A DNA stretch of 64,000 nt from Paracentrotus lividus (Eukaryota; Echinodermata; Echinoidea; Camarodonta; Echinidae), in contig CALNVZ010003435.1 in NCBI GenBank assembly GCA_940671915.1, positions 4,325,244 to 4,389,243 of the forward strand, written 5' to 3'. Of this stretch, positions 51,101 to 63,274 are shown piece after piece (within the stretch, counting starts at the first letter, position 1; every line of letters begins with the position of its first letter). The translations under genes were made by a program, and so were the position numbers. The notes below the pieces were generated by a model. It made no database searches, was not told where the DNA came from, and worked only from the letters and a program-made list of their open reading frames with translations.

Positions 51101-52750
51101 AAAAGTTTGGTAGCTTGTATAATGGGCAATTGATCACAAGGGGCTGATTTATGAGTCTATGGAGTGACATTAGAGGCTGATGACTTCTTGAGAGAGGGAG
51201 TAAAAAAAGAACATATCTTGAATGACTACCATGCATGTTTGCAATAGATACCACCCAAATGGTAAATTGATGGGTTTTTATGTTGGTGTACTCTCCCAAA
51301 AATAACCTCATCGGAACATGTTCAAGCAGACATCTCAAGTCGTCAAATGTTGCTTCAATGAGCGAGGGTACCCAGTGTGCTGCTGTCTGTTAATGACTTC
51401 TCACAAAAGTTAACCCCAGATGAAAGATAAGTGGACCAATTTCCCTGTAATTTCTTAATCATCTGAGTAGTTTATATTGCTCAAATTGTTCGGAATTAAT
51501 ATGTTCATGAGGTTGGTGACAGGGGAGTCATGAAAGCGAGACATGATTACAGTCCCGGTCAATTTACTTCTTATTCCATCATAAAACATTCAACCTAGAG
51601 AGTCCCGGCACAAGTCACATTTTGAACAATGCATGATTTTGCAATCAAACATTTTCATAGAACTACACAACAAAATTAGCCATTACACACTCCATTGCAA
51701 TCTCATTTCTGAAAAGAATCGAGGCACATTTATCAGACTTTATTCCGTATTCTTTCTCGGATTATCAGATTGTTGGTAATAATCACATACATGTGTTTGA
51801 TAGATCAAGGAGAGAAAAGTCAAGCACTCCATTCATCCTACGCTTTTTACAGGAAAATTATGTTTTGAATATCTGAACATTTTGACAGCAGTATTTAAAA
51901 TTGAAATCCCAAGTCAAATTCTGTCCTCGTCCCACATATGTATACAGCTTAATATCACATGGTACAAAAGTTAAGATGATGTTATGATCAAAATTTAAAT
52001 AGGTAATTCCATGAAGTTTGGGTGTGGCATTTCAGCAGAACTCCTGACTAATCACATTTATTGTTTTTAGGCCTTACATTTTAGTCGGATTTCCAAGAAA
52101 ATGTATGGTTTGAGTTCTAATACGTTAAGCCCACAAACAATAAATCTATAGCATAATTAGATTTAAAATTTAAAATTTAACATTTTGTGCCCAAACTTAA
52201 TACTACCTGAAAGCGTTTTTTACAAATAAAACACAACTTTTATAACATTTAATTTTTTTTTAATTATCAAGAATACAAATGACCTACTGATAGAATTCTT
52301 CCCCCCCCCCACACACACACACACAAACAGGAAAAAAAAAAAAAAAAAAAAAAATGGGGATCCTTTTCCCTCTAAATGTACATGCTCCACCCGTGGGTAC
52401 TTTCGACAAATACATACATACTGTTGACCGTAGGATACCAGATGTTACCAAGAGCTTTTAAATTTGATACTCACTTAAACGTACAGAGAATATTTTATAA
52501 TGGTAAGATTCTTTGAATATGTGTGAACATGTTATGTCCAAACAAATTAACTAGCTTTCAGATAGAATTACAATGAAATAGCAAGATTATTAAATTATTC
52601 TTCACTTAAATGTACATACAAATTTTAAAAAACTACATGCAAAAAATAGTAGCCTAAGTATATCATCAATCAAAATATATCAATTAAAATAGTGTACATT
52701 ATGTAAATTTGTATGAAATCACAAGCTGAAAATATTGAAAATCTACTTAC
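48160..52750. other. Right part of intron 5, mostly unassigned
   Basis: Relatively low in recognisable repeats and of mixed composition, especially at 49.6-51.6 kb. A 103-codon minus-strand frame (50597-50908) has no recognisable domain. It could hold conserved regulatory DNA, but that cannot be judged from one sequence. Confidence 0.4.
52291..52354 (+). repeat. C-run, (AC)n and poly(A) composite
   Basis: A C-run, an AC dinucleotide run and then an A-run of about 22 follow one another within 65 bp. Confidence 0.85.
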
Positions 52751-52819
52751 TGATCCAATTATGTGGTCCTCATCTTCATGGTGGTGATGTGCTGGAGAGA
52801 CTCCATTTTGTACCAGTTT
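52751..52819 (-). CDS. Exon 5 of the visible part, SOWAH-like gene (His/acidic mini-exon)
   Basis: This is a 69-bp exon of 23 codons, phase 0 at both ends. The acceptor ...gcctccacag has a good pyrimidine tract and the donor is gtaagtag, close to ideal. It reads KLVQNGVSPAHHHHEDEDHI followed by IGS, with four His followed by an acidic patch. The other two frames contain stops, so phase 0 is forced, and this agrees with exon 4. A 22-kb intron follows before the next exon recognised. It is short and in frame, so skipping it would not shift the frame and it could be a cassette exon (inference). Confidence 0.72.
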
Positions 52820-53430
52820 CTGTGGAGGCAAACCAGAAAGAATTACAAAATAAAAAAATTTCAACACTTGTTCCAAACAATTCAATTCAATTCAATTCAG
52901 ACTTAATAGGATTTCATATTATAAGATATAAACAAACATCATTATACATACACAGTCTTAAAATGCAATAAATATATGACATAATTTATATAAAATAACA
53001 AAATGAAAAAGGACCATCATTCAAAAGGGTTTACGGATTGATGGTCCAAAAATTAAATGATCATATAGGTAAAATAATTTTGAATACCGGTACTGTAGTG
53101 TTATCTTTGAAGCAAATTGTAGACTTCTGAAAAAAGTCTCTCGAAAGAGGCAAAAGTCTCACTGGGCAAACTTTGTATTGATAAGCCTGTTTTAAGATCA
53201 GCATGCTTTCCAATAAGATCTCAAAAATGTATGGTGTTTTTATGAGATACTGCTAGTATTCAAAATCATATCTTACAATACCTAATCAAGGTTAAGTTAT
53301 GTGGGAACTCAACTGATAAATTTGAGGATAATTAAATTTAATTGGTACATGTATATCAATGATTCATTTTTAATAAAAAAGAACAATAATTCATTTGTTA
53401 CAATAAGTATAATAAATTTGTTTTACTCAC

Positions 53431-53619
53431 TTCAAATACATCATCATTATCATCATTATAACAATCATTAAAATCATTCTCAATATTACTGGCAACATCA
53501 TTAGCACATATTAGTTCACTGAAGTCCTCCACAGAAAGGTGTTTTCCTTGATATCCACCGATCTTTTCTTGGCGCAATAGACGAGCCATTTTTTCATGAA
53601 ATGATATTCCGAGTACGTC
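53431..53619 (-). CDS. Exon 4 of the visible part, SOWAH-like gene (SFHEKMARLL motif)
   Basis: This is a 189-bp exon of 63 codons, phase 0 at both ends, with acceptor ...actgatgtag and a strong donor gtgagt. It begins DVLGISFHEKMARLLRQEK, continues GGYQGKHLSVEDFSELI, and ends in an Asn/Asp-rich acidic tail with DDNDDVFE. A methionine at residue 11 could be taken for a start codon, but the open frame runs upstream to a good acceptor, so it is read as internal. SFxEKMAxL helices occur in cytoskeletal linker proteins such as supervillin; that similarity is weak and is not used to name the gene. It is the longest internal exon of the middle part and lies only 0.6 kb from exon 5. Confidence 0.8.
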
Positions 53620-55307
53620 CTACATCAGTAAATGCCCATGTTGCTTTGAGCATGCACACCAAATGCTCAACCAATAATCATCATACAGTGTTAATAAATC
53701 TATGTTTGTATAAGAATCAAATGGAATTGTCATATATGACACACACACACGTACATGATATTATGAAACTGTAATTAGCCAGGTAATTTAGCATTTTAAT
53801 TGTCTAACATAGGCACCTGAGAGTAGTACCTGCCAAAGCATGAAACCAATTTAATGGATTATTAAAAACACATGAACCTTATATAGTTTGAACTGCACAC
53901 ATTTAACCTCAAGAATGGAAAATATGCATTCCGATATGTTTGGATATATATTTGTTAATAAGATCCATGTTTCTAAATGAATTTTACCATATTTTGCCAT
54001 GCAACCTAATACCATTGAGTTACCATCTTGATGTCTCTGCTTAACTGCTACCATGTATGCCTCTCATGTAAAATTATATTATGTGTGATACATCTAAAAA
54101 CTTTAACCTGTAATTTATATTGCAATAAAAATACACTCTTATATGTATACATGTACTGCACATAACTATTAATTCCTGAAATATATAAACTACACATGTA
54201 TTCATTACGTGACATCTACATTAAATTATTATTAAATGTACATTTATCAATTTAGAAGACAAGTAAATGTGAATTGATGACTCATGAGAACATTTAGGTT
54301 TAAATATTATATGAAACTAAAACACTATTGCCTTTTGTATTGAATATTTTGACAAGGAAGACGTTTATTACTTTCACCATCATTTTCTTCAAAATCATTC
54401 ACAAGATGAATAAAGGTAACCTTGAGGACTTTTAATAAGGTCATACTTACAAACAGAAATGACTAAAGATATACTGAATCTCCCTAAATAGAAATCGATG
54501 TTGTCAAATCAAGCATTTGCTAGTAAACTACTATTCTTTAAAGGGAATCTAGTGTAGTGGGAAGGTGTGGGCAAGATGAAGAAAATTATTGTGAGCTTTC
54601 CTATTATTTTCATGATATTTGGGAAGAATATCATAATAAAAAGCTCAACAAGAAAATATGGTTCTTCAAATGCCCTAAAAGTCATAATATGATCCAAAAT
54701 ATTACCACACAGCTGACGTGTTTGGGTCCCGAACATTTTGTGTTGCAAGTACATGTGAAATCAAAGCTGATTTGGGTTATTTTCTTATCATTTTAGCGAT
54801 TCCAAATCCTCACAGCACAAAATAATGCTTACGTGAAATGTTATCAACCTCTCCAAATCATTTTTATACAGTTTCTTCCACATTTCAATGTCATGACCAG
54901 AACACTAGATTCATTCTCAATATCTAACATTCTTCTTCCAGTAGGGCCTATTTATTTCTCCCCTCCCTTCTATCTGTCCATCTGTCCATTTCTCTCTCTT
55001 TCCTTTTAATTCTGTATTCTCACCCCTATTCCCCCTCTCTCACATCTCACTATAATCTAGATCAATTCCTGAATTTGTGAACACAATTACTCTAACTGTT
55101 ACAAGCAGGTAGTAGTATTTCTATCTTCACACCACTGGGTCATGAAGAGCTTCTTCCAACACTACCATGTGTTGCCCGAGTGACAAGGATCCCTTTCCCA
55201 AGACTTTGATCCCTTCTGACGACACAACGTGTGTACCAATGTGTTGATACATAATCCAAAGAAGGGTTAGATACCACTCTCCTAGTACCGCTTTGATATC
55301 ACACTTT

Positions 55308-55676
55308 TACTGTGTTTACACTGTGACTCGGCTCAAATTTTATGTCGTGTAAACAGGATCGGTGTGATCCGTGACCCGAGTTCGACACACATTCTGTGCT
55401 CCGCCAGAATCATAGGTTTCGATCTGAGAGGCGAGTTCGACGGGGCAATTTTTCTGTGTGTAACAAAAAGCAATGTCGAACTCGATGACACTGAGGTCAG
55501 TGGTGGAATTCGGCTGTACATCACAACACATATTATTACTTCCGATCGTGATCTGTGAGCCATATTGAACTTACCCTTTTTGTTCTGTATAAACACGATC
55601 ACAGATTCACTCTTTGCAGTGTTGAACCATTCCTGAGGATTGGACACAAGAGCCAAGTCACTGTGTAAACACGGTA
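55308..55676. mobile_element. MITE copy B of the CCGTGTTCACACTGTGACTCG family
   Basis: It is a homologue of 14437-14824 along its full length, sharing TGTAAACAGGATC, GGCGAGTTCGACG, GGCAATTTTTCTGTGTGT, GAGGTCAGTGGTGGAA and AGCCAAGTCACTGTGT. The two ends are inverted copies of each other. It lies in the intron between exons 3 and 4. Confidence 0.85.
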
Positions 55677-56617
55677 TTTGATGTATATGAGATGTTAACA
55701 AAAGACAGTGACCTAAATTTTTAGCCTGGTTTAGCCTTGGTCTTTCTCTGATTTGACAGGCCTAAAAACCTTGATTTTCAAAGATTTGACACCTCTGAAA
55801 TATGAATCTTTTCTTCATTTCAAGGAATATTTATCTCTTTTGAGGTTTTTGGAGGTGGGGATTTCAAAAGAGATGACTTATTGCTATGATAATTTATCAC
55901 ATGGTTTACTATTATCAACGTTAATTTTTGCTCCCTATCCCCCATCATTCTCTCTTGATTCACATATTGTGAGTCTCTTTTTTCATTGCTCTCTCTCTCT
56001 CTCTCTCCCTCACCTTCTATTGATACAGATTGATTAAGCATAGAAATATTAATGAATTTCTAGCTATATGAATATCTACCCTTCAGAACTAACTCAATTA
56101 TTGTGTACCAAATCTTGGTGAAACGACATTTGGTCCTGCAACAATGTTACAAGCTTTATTTCATTTAAAGTAGGGTTTTATATTGGTTGTAGGGTTAGGT
56201 TAAAGGCAAAAATTAGGTTAGGGTATAGTTTTAAATCCAAAGTTTTAGTTAATCATTTAATGAGTTATGCAATTTACAACAGAGCGATTGTCACCTAAAG
56301 CAAATGTTATGGAATTAAAATGCTTATATTATAATGTACACACTGAATATACATGTATTTCCATTTGATTTATATTGTCTGGATACTCATACCTGATCAT
56401 TTAAATAAGTGAGAAAAAAAGAAAAGTTAATGTAAAACTTTATTACAATCCCAATGCATGCAATGTACAATGTATATACATGTATATATATATGTATTAA
56501 CATGTTTGTCAGTGTTACCCAGCTCATACTTACCTATCATCCACACACATCTACAAACATATCAACACAACTATATAAATAATATCACTGGCTTCACTTA
56601 TTTTAGCAGCCCCTCAC

Positions 56618-56746
56618 CTTAGCACTCCTTGGCGAGCGGTTGCCCCCTAACTTTGGGGTGAGCTGAGCCGCTGCGGCTGCTTCTTTTTCTGCCTCCTGCT
56701 CAAAAAGCTTTCTCGCCGTTTTAACAGAGGGAGAATCTTCTGGTTT
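56618..56746 (-). CDS. Exon 3 of the visible part, SOWAH-like gene (charged alanine-rich helix)
   Basis: This is a 129-bp exon of 43 codons, phase 0 at both ends, with acceptor ...ttgctatag and donor gtgagg. The product begins KPEDSPSVKTARKLFEQEA, continues with an EKEAAAAAQ helix-like segment, and ends in a basic GGNRSPRSAK tail. The (S)VKxARKLFE pattern is a short amphipathic motif of the kind found in cytoskeletal linker proteins; no specific function can be named. A second AG lies 7 bp inside the exon, but using it would break the frame, so the outer acceptor was chosen. Neighbouring exons on the same strand have the same phase, which supports one transcript. Confidence 0.8.
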
Positions 56747-57354
56747 CTATAGCAACCATGAACACCAGATGACAGGCAGACAGTGCAAAGAAATGAGAGA
56801 GAAAGAGCAACACCGCAAAAGGAGAAAAAGCATGGTGCAAAAAAGTTAGAGGGGAAATTTTCAAAGCAAACATTGGCATTGGAACAGGGGATGGGGGGGG
56901 GGTCACAAATAAGAAAGCAGCAAGAACATATTTACATACACAGCTGATGAGAGACAAAAAGGAATTAACTCCATGAAGAGCACATATATGCCCTTCTGGC
57001 TCTGTAACAGGCAGAACATTTTTTAAGCTAGGATCACTTTTTACAAGTACTAATTAGGTTCAGACAAAACATCACTGATAACTAACTATTTTCAAGCAGG
57101 AAAATCTTTTGTCAGATGCTTATAAATATGGGATTTATTTTGGCTTTTTCGTTCTATATTTTGGCTTATTTGATCTATTTCAATAAGTATTGACAAAAGG
57201 AGCCATATTGCAAGCATACATAGAAGGATTATCATATTATTATTTTGGAATAATTTTTTTGCCAAAAGAATATATTCATAATTGCAATATATTAGACAAC
57301 ATTAAAAGAGGAATCAAATCTATTGAGTGAAATAATCATATCAATATATTAATA

Positions 57355-58006
57355 CAGGGATGCCACTAGGTGTCCTACCCAAACCCTGAAAATTTTTGGC
57401 GGACAGGGGCAGTGTCTATAGTATATAGAAGATATACTAAACCCATTGAGCAATGCGAGCGCGAAGCGCGTGCCAAAAATTTTTGATATAAAAGAGCCTA
57501 AAAACAGTGAATTTTTTTTTTTTTTTTTCGTGCCATGCATATAGAAGATCTTATCTAAGGCCAAAATAAATAATATGTTGGTTTCTTGTAACATACCTCA
57601 AAATAAATTGGGTCGGAAGGTAGGGGGAAAAAAAATTTTTTTGAAAAAAATTTTGAACCCGTAATCCATTTATTTAATGCCTGCTTTGTCTTCATTTCGT
57701 AAAAATTTCTTCCGGGGTGTAATCGCTATTAAAAACGGGCCGTCATCATTCCATAACTAAATAATTAATTCCGCAATTGTATCCGCTCCGTCTTTATTTC
57801 ATAAAGAATTTATTTCAAAACGTTTTTGACGGCAAGTTCTTCCGATAAATAAAAAGTTTTTGTACCTAAAACGGGCCGTTATCAGAAAGGAGGAATATTC
57901 CGATTTTTTTTTTATACAGAAAACAGGAAAAGTAGGAAACCCGGAAATAAGACATAAAGGGGAAAAAACCGGAATTCCGAGAAAAACCAGAAAAGTGGCA
58001 TCCCTG
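57355..58006. mobile_element. Non-autonomous DNA transposon, 652 bp, CAGGGATGCCACT termini
   Basis: The inverted ends CAGGGATGCCACT and AGTGGCATCCCTG are flanked on both sides by TTAATA (57349-57354 and 58007-58012), a target duplication. The CA-GGG start and short ends resemble hAT-type elements, although 6 bp is shorter than the usual 8 bp. No transposase is present. It lies in the intron between exons 2 and 3. Confidence 0.82.
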
Positions 58007-59034
58007 TTAATATCAACATATTTGGGAAAAAGACAAATTACTTTTTATCATGTAAGATAAAAACTTTTATGCATACATGAACAAAGGTTTACTCTGGTAA
58101 TCTAATATTGTGATTATTAAGAGGCCTAGGTTAGATTTTTAATCTAAATCCCTTTTAAACCAAATTGAATAACTGCATAAAACTATATTCCAATTGCAGA
58201 TGCATCCCATGATAAAATGTAAACCCAATAATGATTGAAACACATCTTTTTCATGCATGTACATTCCTATTTCTTCCCAAGCAAAACAGAGATGCAGGAA
58301 TCGTTGTGAAAGTCAATCAAACCAATTTCATAGGCAATATATTAAAATATCTATATGTCAAGCATTATGAATCTTCAACCAAAGGAAGTATAAATTCATA
58401 AGCATAGATATCATTATTCCATTTTCATCATGCTAGCTGGATAAATATGCTTCTTTAAAGAGGAAATTAAAAGAATAGATTGGCAATCACAAAGGTCAGA
58501 AGGAGATCCACAATTTCAAGCATTTTGTTGAATGCAATCTTTATGGTGATATCTAGTCTAGAAACATCCACACTGAAATCAAACTGAAAGTCAATCAATA
58601 CATAATTTTTTTTATCCACAGAGATCTTCATTGTAAAATTCAATCATTCTGTGGTTGTATCCCACTGGTTCAACCCGATTAGTCCCGATAAAAAAAAGAA
58701 AAAAGCTTAAAATATGTAATGTTACGATGCAAAACATGATAGATCAAGTATTATTAGTAACAATTTCTAATTTCACTGAGCTTTCAGTCTAACATCAGAA
58801 TACATAGAGCAATTTATCAATCTAGCAAAAGGCGGTTCTTTGTTTCTATGGAAACAGAGCTGCCAATTTAGACTTGTATCCCTACACTAGATACCACCGT
58901 CACCTTCACAGCATGCACTCAGTGTTAGTCAGCGCTTTCAGTATCTTGCAAAATTTTGTTAATATTCAGGATTTAAGGAATAAAATATAAGGAAGCTGCA
59001 GTTTTGTTTTGTTGATTGGATGTATTTTACATAC

Positions 59035-59187
59035 CTGCATTTCTGCTACTGCTTGTGAGATGGTGGGAGCAGGGGGCATGGAAGGAGGAGGGGGCGTCGT
59101 CTCTTTAGGGGGCTCTGGCTCCGTTCTTCTACTCTCACTACTCTCCATTGGTATGTGTTCCTCTTCTTTATTATCTTCATCCGTCAC
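59035..59187 (-). CDS. Exon 2 of the visible part, SOWAH-like gene (acidic/proline-rich linker)
   Basis: This is a 153-bp exon of 51 codons, phase 0 at both ends, with acceptor ...gattgacag and donor gtatgt. It encodes VTDEDNKEEEHIPMESS, then an Arg/Glu/Pro stretch (EPEPPKETTPPPP), then ISQAVAEMQ. It is strongly acidic at the start and proline-rich in the middle, so it is probably disordered. The residue patterns PPPxxPPAP and a terminal (E)MQ/(E)IQ recur in exon 1. This suggests that the two exons may derive from one ancestral exon by duplication, which is an inference. The intron between exons 1 and 2 (4.1 kb) is almost entirely occupied by a foldback transposon. No homologue of this segment is recognised on its own. 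Confidence 0.8.
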
Positions 59188-59421
59188 CTGTCAATCATTA
59201 TTACATAATTATTATTATTATAACTGATGTGATTGTTTGATATCATTACATTGCGATTCTAAAGATAATCTTGGGCTCTAGAGATGACAAGACATAAACA
59301 AAACCACCAAATAAATAATAACAGCTAAACTATTTTAATAGATGCAATGGGGGACATAAACTTTGATTCAATTTAACCAATCGCTCATCAAACATTTTGA
59401 GACATTTAAATATACCAATCC

Positions 59422-60508
59422 TATGGTGGCCCTGAAGTACGCGGCGAAAGAAGAGACATATATACGGTCAACGCCGTACATTTCGTAACAATTGTGTAGC
59501 AATGTCCTAAAATATAGAACACCGCGGTGTGAACTTACGGTGAACCTTGAATTCACTCTTCAACCAGCGCATCTGCGCCGAAAATCTCACATGTTTGATG
59601 CGATCTCATTTTCACGCCCCGAAAGTACGCTATCCCAAATCAACCATGTTTGCGAACTTGTTCAGAAATGTTGAACAAATTCTTCTACAACCAGCGCATC
59701 GCACTTCCACGCCCCGAAAGTATGCTATGCGAAAAGAACAGCATATTTGCGAACTTCCCCAGAAATGTTGAACAAACTCTTCAACGCCGAAGAATTCATA
59801 TGTTTGAGGCAATCGTGCTTTCACGCCCCCAAAGTACGCTTTCCGAAAAGAGACACATTTCCCGTCTACTGCCATACATTTTGTGAACACTTGTCAATTC
59901 TTCAACATTCATACACATTTGAGGTACAACGGCCCCAAAGTACGCCGCACACAATGTAAGCTATTTAGCTGCAAATTAGTCTGGAAGCACAGACCCAAGT
60001 TGACAGTAATAGATTACTTTCTCGTGTGAATCTAATTCAGCACTTAGTGAATCTAGTCTCAAACTCTTGAACATCGTATCGTAAACTCTGCAGTTAACCG
60101 CAAATTATACTAATCTTACCAAAGACTTTACGTTCATTGCAGAAAAATTGGGAATGAAAGAATAAAAAAATGAAGATAGAAGAAATTTAGAAAGACAAAA
60201 GGATTTTTTTTAACTATAGGCTACGACGAGTGTGAACGTTGAAGCCATTTCACTGATTCTGAACATAAATACAACAGTGTTACGAGAGGGCGTTATATTA
60301 GCTTTTTTAATTTAAAAATCAGCTGGCTTATCCATCTCCATGTTATAAGAACCATCAATGAGATGAGTATTAAAATTTTTATATACTACTAAATATCATT
60401 CCAATTGGTCTATTTTGTACCTTATTCCCTCCAAACCTTTCGAAATATAAATTAATTTTTTTTGGAAATATATTAACAAGTGTGTTACCCTCAGGAATCG
60501 CACATTTC
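59422..60508 (+). repeat. Left arm of the 3.48-kb foldback element
   Basis: This is the inverted partner of 61801-62899. Corresponding small open frames (for example the 86-codon frame on the minus strand at 59630-59890 and its mirror at 62431-62691) differ by about one residue, which shows how similar the arms are. Those frames come from the tandem modules and are not considered genes. Confidence 0.9.
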
Positions 60509-61800
60509 GGGGCGCCATGTTGGGGACACATGAGTGAATTGGCGCCCCTAGGCGCCGCTAGGCCCTAGCACGTGTTAGATTAACGCTCTTCGAAAACACA
60601 CATTGTAAGATTCTGTCGATGGAAATCGTTTTAATTATTATAGCAAGATGAAATATAAATTACTCTTGGTTAAGGGACTTAATGAAAATTTTGTTAGCTC
60701 ATACTAAAACCATGAGTCCTTGTTCAAGACGATGTCACAAAAGCCGACTTTACTTAAAGAACAAATTACGGGAAAAAAAACACCTAAAACTACACCAAAT
60801 TGTCTAATCTTCAAATAATGGAAAATTATTTATTATAGGACGTAATGCATATATTATTAAATAAACAGCAACATTAGACCATTAAATGATTTTGTATACA
60901 AACTATAATTATTAATTATCTTTACTACGCCTTCCGTAATACATTGCATGCAAAGCATTTATTTGTCTGCACCCAAATTTTTTTCTTCAGATTTATAAAA
61001 TATATTCTATATTTTGTGTTTAATGTAAAGAGTTTGATCAACTGATAATACTGGTACAAAGCATTAATTGTACAACCAATGATTTTGCAAATAGGAGGTT
61101 AAAAACAGACCCCGTGTCAACCCCAATAACGCGCAATTAAAAGGAACCTGTTTAAAATAATGCTTGGGTTCGGGGTGCGATCCCAGATGCCACAGGGGTG
61201 CCGAAATTGGCAAGTTAGTTCAAGCAGGTCGATCGAAATCAGTGTTTATATCTTCTAAAAAGTGAATCCCCCCCCCCGTGTATCCGGTTACCATCACCCC
61301 CCCCCTCAACTCAAAGAGGCAGTGTTTGAAAAAAAAAATGACTTCCCCCTTCCCACCCCTTTTTGTTCATTATTTTGTCACATCACCATGAAATAACGAA
61401 CAGAGATTTGTAAAGAGTTAATGTTAATGTTAATGTTAATGTTAACGTTAATGTTTTTATTTTGTCTTCTTACTTGACGGAATATATTGTACGAAAGTTT
61501 CGAAAATGATTAATAAATCAATCTAGTGTAGCAAAGTTTGAGTTTCTAGTCTGTATAACTCTTTCTCTAGGGAAGTCATAAGGTCACACACGCCTAATTA
61601 CCGACAGAGAGCAAAACATATTAATTTGACCGACAATTTTGTAACTTTGGACAGCTGATAGACAAAAATGTGTGCATATGATTCACATTTTAAGACTTGT
61701 TATCATTAAGCTTCTAATGCTAAAACTGGGGTAAAAAAAAACAAACAATGTTAAGATTTGGCACCATGGGTGTCGATTGTGGGGGGGGGGGGTGAGGATG
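60509..61800. other. Unpaired spacer of the foldback element
   Basis: No reading frame of note is present. Near the left arm there is a short GC-rich segment (60510-60590) with repeated GGCGCC-type words. A hexamer array, about six copies of GTTAAT, runs at 61419-61454. There are C-runs near 61268 and 61300 and a G-run at about 61780. The rest is plain A+T-rich sequence. Confidence 0.6.
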
Positions 61801-62899
61801 GAAATGTGCGATTCCTGCATGAGGGTAACACACGTGTTAATATATTTCCCCAAAAAAAATATTTTATATTTCGAAAGGTTTGGAGGGAATAAGGTACAAA
61901 ATAGAATGATATTTAGTAGTATATAACAATTGTAATACTCATCTCATTGATGGTCTTATAACATGGAGATGGATAAGCCAGCTGATTTTTAAATTAAAAA
62001 AACTAATATAACGCCCTCTCGTAACACTGTTGTATTTATATTCAGAATCAGTGAAATGGCTTCAACGTTCACACTCGTTGTAGCCTATAGTTTTAAAAAA
62101 AAATCCTTTTGTCTTTCTTCTATCTTCATTTTTTTATTCTTTCATTCCCAATTTTTCTGCAATGAACGTAAAGTCTTTGGTAAGATTAGTATAACTTTGG
62201 TAAGATTAGTATAATTTGCGGTGATAACTGCAGAGTTTACGATACGATGTTCAAGAGTTTGAGACTAGATTCACTAAGTGCTGAATTAGATTCACACGAG
62301 AAAGTAATCTATTACTGTCAACTTGGGTCTGTGCTTCCAGACTAATTTGCAGCTAAATAGCTTACATTGTGTGCGGCGTACTTCGGGGCCGTTGTACCTC
62401 AAATGTGTATGAATGTTGAAGAATTGACAAGTGTTCACAAAATGTATGGCAGTAGACGGGAAATGTGTCTCTTTTCGGAAAGCGTACTTTGGGGGCGTGA
62501 AAGCACGATTGCCTCAAACATATGAATTCTTTGGCGTAGAAGAGTTTGTTCAACATTTCTGGGGAAGTTCGCAAATATGCTGTTCTTTTCGCATAGCGTA
62601 CTTTCGGGGCGTGGAAGTGCGATGCGCTGGTTGTAGAAGAATTTGTTCAACATTTCTGAACAAGTTCGCAAACATGGTTGTTTTGGGATAGCGTACTTTC
62701 GGGGCGTGAAAATGAGATCGTATCAAACATGTGAGATTTTCGGCGCAGATGCGCTGGTGGAAGAGTGAATTCAAGGTTCACCGTAAGTTCACACCGCGGT
62801 GTTCTATATTTTAAGACATTGCTACACAATTGTTACGAAATGTATGGCGTTGACCGTATATATGTCTCTTCTTTCGCCGCGTACTTCAGGGCCACCATA
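61801..62899 (-). repeat. Right arm of the 3.48-kb foldback element, with an internal 20-bp duplication
   Basis: This is the inverted partner of 59422-60508. It differs from the left arm by a tandem 20-bp duplication (unit ctttggtaagattagtataa, about 62174-62213) that is present once on the left, and by scattered substitutions. Confidence 0.88.
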
Positions 62900-63274
62900 C
62901 AATCCAGATGGGCAACTGCTCAAACTGCTCTTTAGAACTATGTAAAACATGGTGTTGCCTTATGAAACCTTTAAACTAATATAGGTAAAAAACATGTATG
63001 CCAATACCTTTAAAACAAAATGTGTTAAAAAAATGTAACATAATGGTACATCTACGTCCATTAACATATGTACATGTTTTTCAAGGTTTCTTGAGATGCT
63101 GTTGCCCATATTGGCTAGTCAATGATAATAACCGAGCCAGAGTATAATTGGGCTGATGTATATGGGAACCATGTGTTATAGCCAACACATGTTCCAACAG
63201 ATTAAAAAGAGAAATTTGGAAAGATTCTTTCATAATGGACACAAGAACAGTAATAAATTTTGTTCAAGACAGAC

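Larger units (their letters stand above)
59422..62899. mobile_element. Foldback transposon, 3.48 kb, with 1.1-kb inverted arms
   Basis: The left arm (59422-60508) and right arm (61801-62899) are near-identical inverted copies around a spacer of about 1.29 kb. The outer ends are TATGGTGGCC and GGCCACCATA, and the direct repeat CAATCC (59416-59421 and 62900-62905) flanks the element as a target-site duplication. Each arm contains a degenerate tandem array with a unit of about 100-115 bp, marked by CGCCCCGAAAGTACGC-like motifs near 59428, 59612, 59709, 59823 and 59929, and mirrored on the right. Tandemly repeated long arms are typical of foldback elements such as the sea urchin TU family and Drosophila FB. 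No transposase frame is visible, so it is non-autonomous. It fills the intron between exons 1 and 2. Confidence 0.9.

Noticed and set aside
53398-53589. Start codon at 53589 as a translation start of a small protein
   Set aside because: The open frame continues 10 codons upstream to a good acceptor and joins the phase of neighbouring exons, so the methionine is internal.
56525-56540. atacttaccta as a U1 snRNA 5' end
   Set aside because: Only the first ten or so bases match; no snRNA body or promoter element follows.
59630-62691. An 86-codon frame conserved in both arms of the foldback element
   Set aside because: Conservation follows from the near-identity of the arms. The frame repeats FRxAYFxGVxxR because the DNA is tandemly repeated, and neighbouring frames are equally conserved.
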